A stretch of 6,335 nt of DNA from Pseudopedobacter saltans (GTDB taxonomy: Bacteria; Bacteroidota; Bacteroidia; Chitinophagales; Chitinophagaceae), in the NCBI GenBank assembly GCA_003241175.1, contig QFOI01000021.1, positions 1 through 6,335 of the forward strand, in the 5' to 3' direction. The notes beneath the pieces were generated by a model. It saw only the letters and a list, made by a program, of their open reading frames with translations. It ran no database searches and was not told the DNA's origin. Made by a program: the position numbers and the translations under genes. Positions 6,136 through 6,335 of this stretch are shown here, in pieces (the stretch's first letter is position 1; each line of letters opens with the position of its first letter).

Positions 6136-6165
6136 TTCACAATTTGTTTTTTTACTGTACCTTTG
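6136..6165 (+). promoter_or_regulatory. Bacteroidota-type promoter for rpmH
   Basis: TACCTTTG (6158-6165) matches the -7 consensus TAnnTTTG exactly, with ATTTTC ending at 6138 placed 19 nt upstream where the -33 element is expected. Transcription would begin around 6170, leaving an rpmH leader of about 80 nt. The arrangement (TTTTC, 18-19 nt, TAC then C/T, TTTG) closely resembles the comA promoter in this window. Confidence 0.6.
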
Positions 6166-6169
6166 CAAT

Positions 6170-6251
6170 CCTTTCACCGGGTGGCAGTAGTGGTAACTGT
6201 TTCCTTTGTTAGAAATTATACTTGTAAAAAGGTTTTATAAATTATTAGAAA
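6170..6251 (+). promoter_or_regulatory. rpmH 5' leader with a possible hairpin
   Basis: The probable leader contains the 9-base palindrome CACCGGGTG (6175-6183) and a possible stem pairing 6183-6188 with 6196-6201 (6 bp, two of them G-U) around AGTGGTA. These are the only G/C-rich bases in an otherwise AT-rich leader ending ATTAGAAA before the ATG. Ribosomal protein genes often have autoregulatory leaders, but I do not recognise this as a known one. Confidence 0.3.
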
Positions 6252-6335
6252 ATGAAGCGTACATTCCAACCGCACAATCGTCGTCGTAAATCCGTTCATG
6301 GTTTTCGTGAACGTATGTCTACTGCCAATGGTCGC
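6252..6335 (+). CDS. rpmH: 50S ribosomal protein L34 (N-terminal part, cut by window edge)
   Basis: The first 28 codons are present and read MKRTFQPHNRRRKSVHGFRE followed by RMSTANGR, the highly conserved N-terminus of L34 (compare the universal KRTxQPxxRRRxxxHGFRxRMxTxNGR pattern). L34 is a very small, highly basic protein of the large ribosomal subunit, usually about 45-52 aa, so roughly half lies beyond the window. The His-Asn after QP and the Ser-Val before HGFR fit Bacteroidota. In many bacteria rpmH precedes rnpA and lies near the origin; that context is not visible here. Confidence 0.97.
   Translation, partial: MKRTFQPHNRRRKSVHGFRERMSTANGR

Overview
The window looks like ordinary chromosome from an AT-rich member of the Bacteroidota, probably near the Chitinophagales/Sphingobacteriales. 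The evidence is the family-typical N-terminus of ribosomal protein L34 at the right edge, start codons preceded by A/T-rich sequence rather than clear Shine-Dalgarno sites, and several matches to the Bacteroidota -7 promoter element TAnnTTTG. The species cannot be named from the sequence alone.

Layout, left to right. (1) 85-399 (+) is a small, very AT-rich orphan ORF. (2) 400-746 has no credible gene but is dense with structured repeats: terminal inverted repeats near 424-461 and 642-682, an internal third copy at 468-500, and a nested palindrome at 546-613 that can fold in two mutually exclusive ways. This is the most unusual part of the window. (3) 747-2477 (+) holds rdgB (house-cleaning nucleotide pyrophosphatase), then a CapA/PGA_cap-family lipoprotein 33 nt downstream. 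(4) 2474-5543 (-) holds three genes read right to left: a large cytoplasmic TPR protein, a phosphosulfolactate synthase homologue (comA) with its own probable promoter, and aroE (shikimate dehydrogenase) 13 nt behind comA. The aroE and CapA-like genes converge and their stop codons interlock. (5) 5747-6127 (+) is a small exported protein of unknown function, divergent from the TPR gene, with a duplicated promoter-like motif just before its start. (6) 6252-6335 (+) is the beginning of rpmH (L34), cut by the window edge, behind a good promoter and a leader of about 80 nt.

Functionally this is mostly housekeeping: nucleotide-pool sanitation, aromatic amino-acid biosynthesis and ribosome assembly. 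The comA-aroE pair is noteworthy because both act on or near phosphoenolpyruvate-derived metabolism, and comA implies that the cell makes a sulfonate (sulfolactate) or uses the fold for something else. I see no defence system, phage module, complete IS, CRISPR array or RNA gene. The candidate for something undescribed is the repeat block at 424-682, which may be a small non-autonomous palindromic element.
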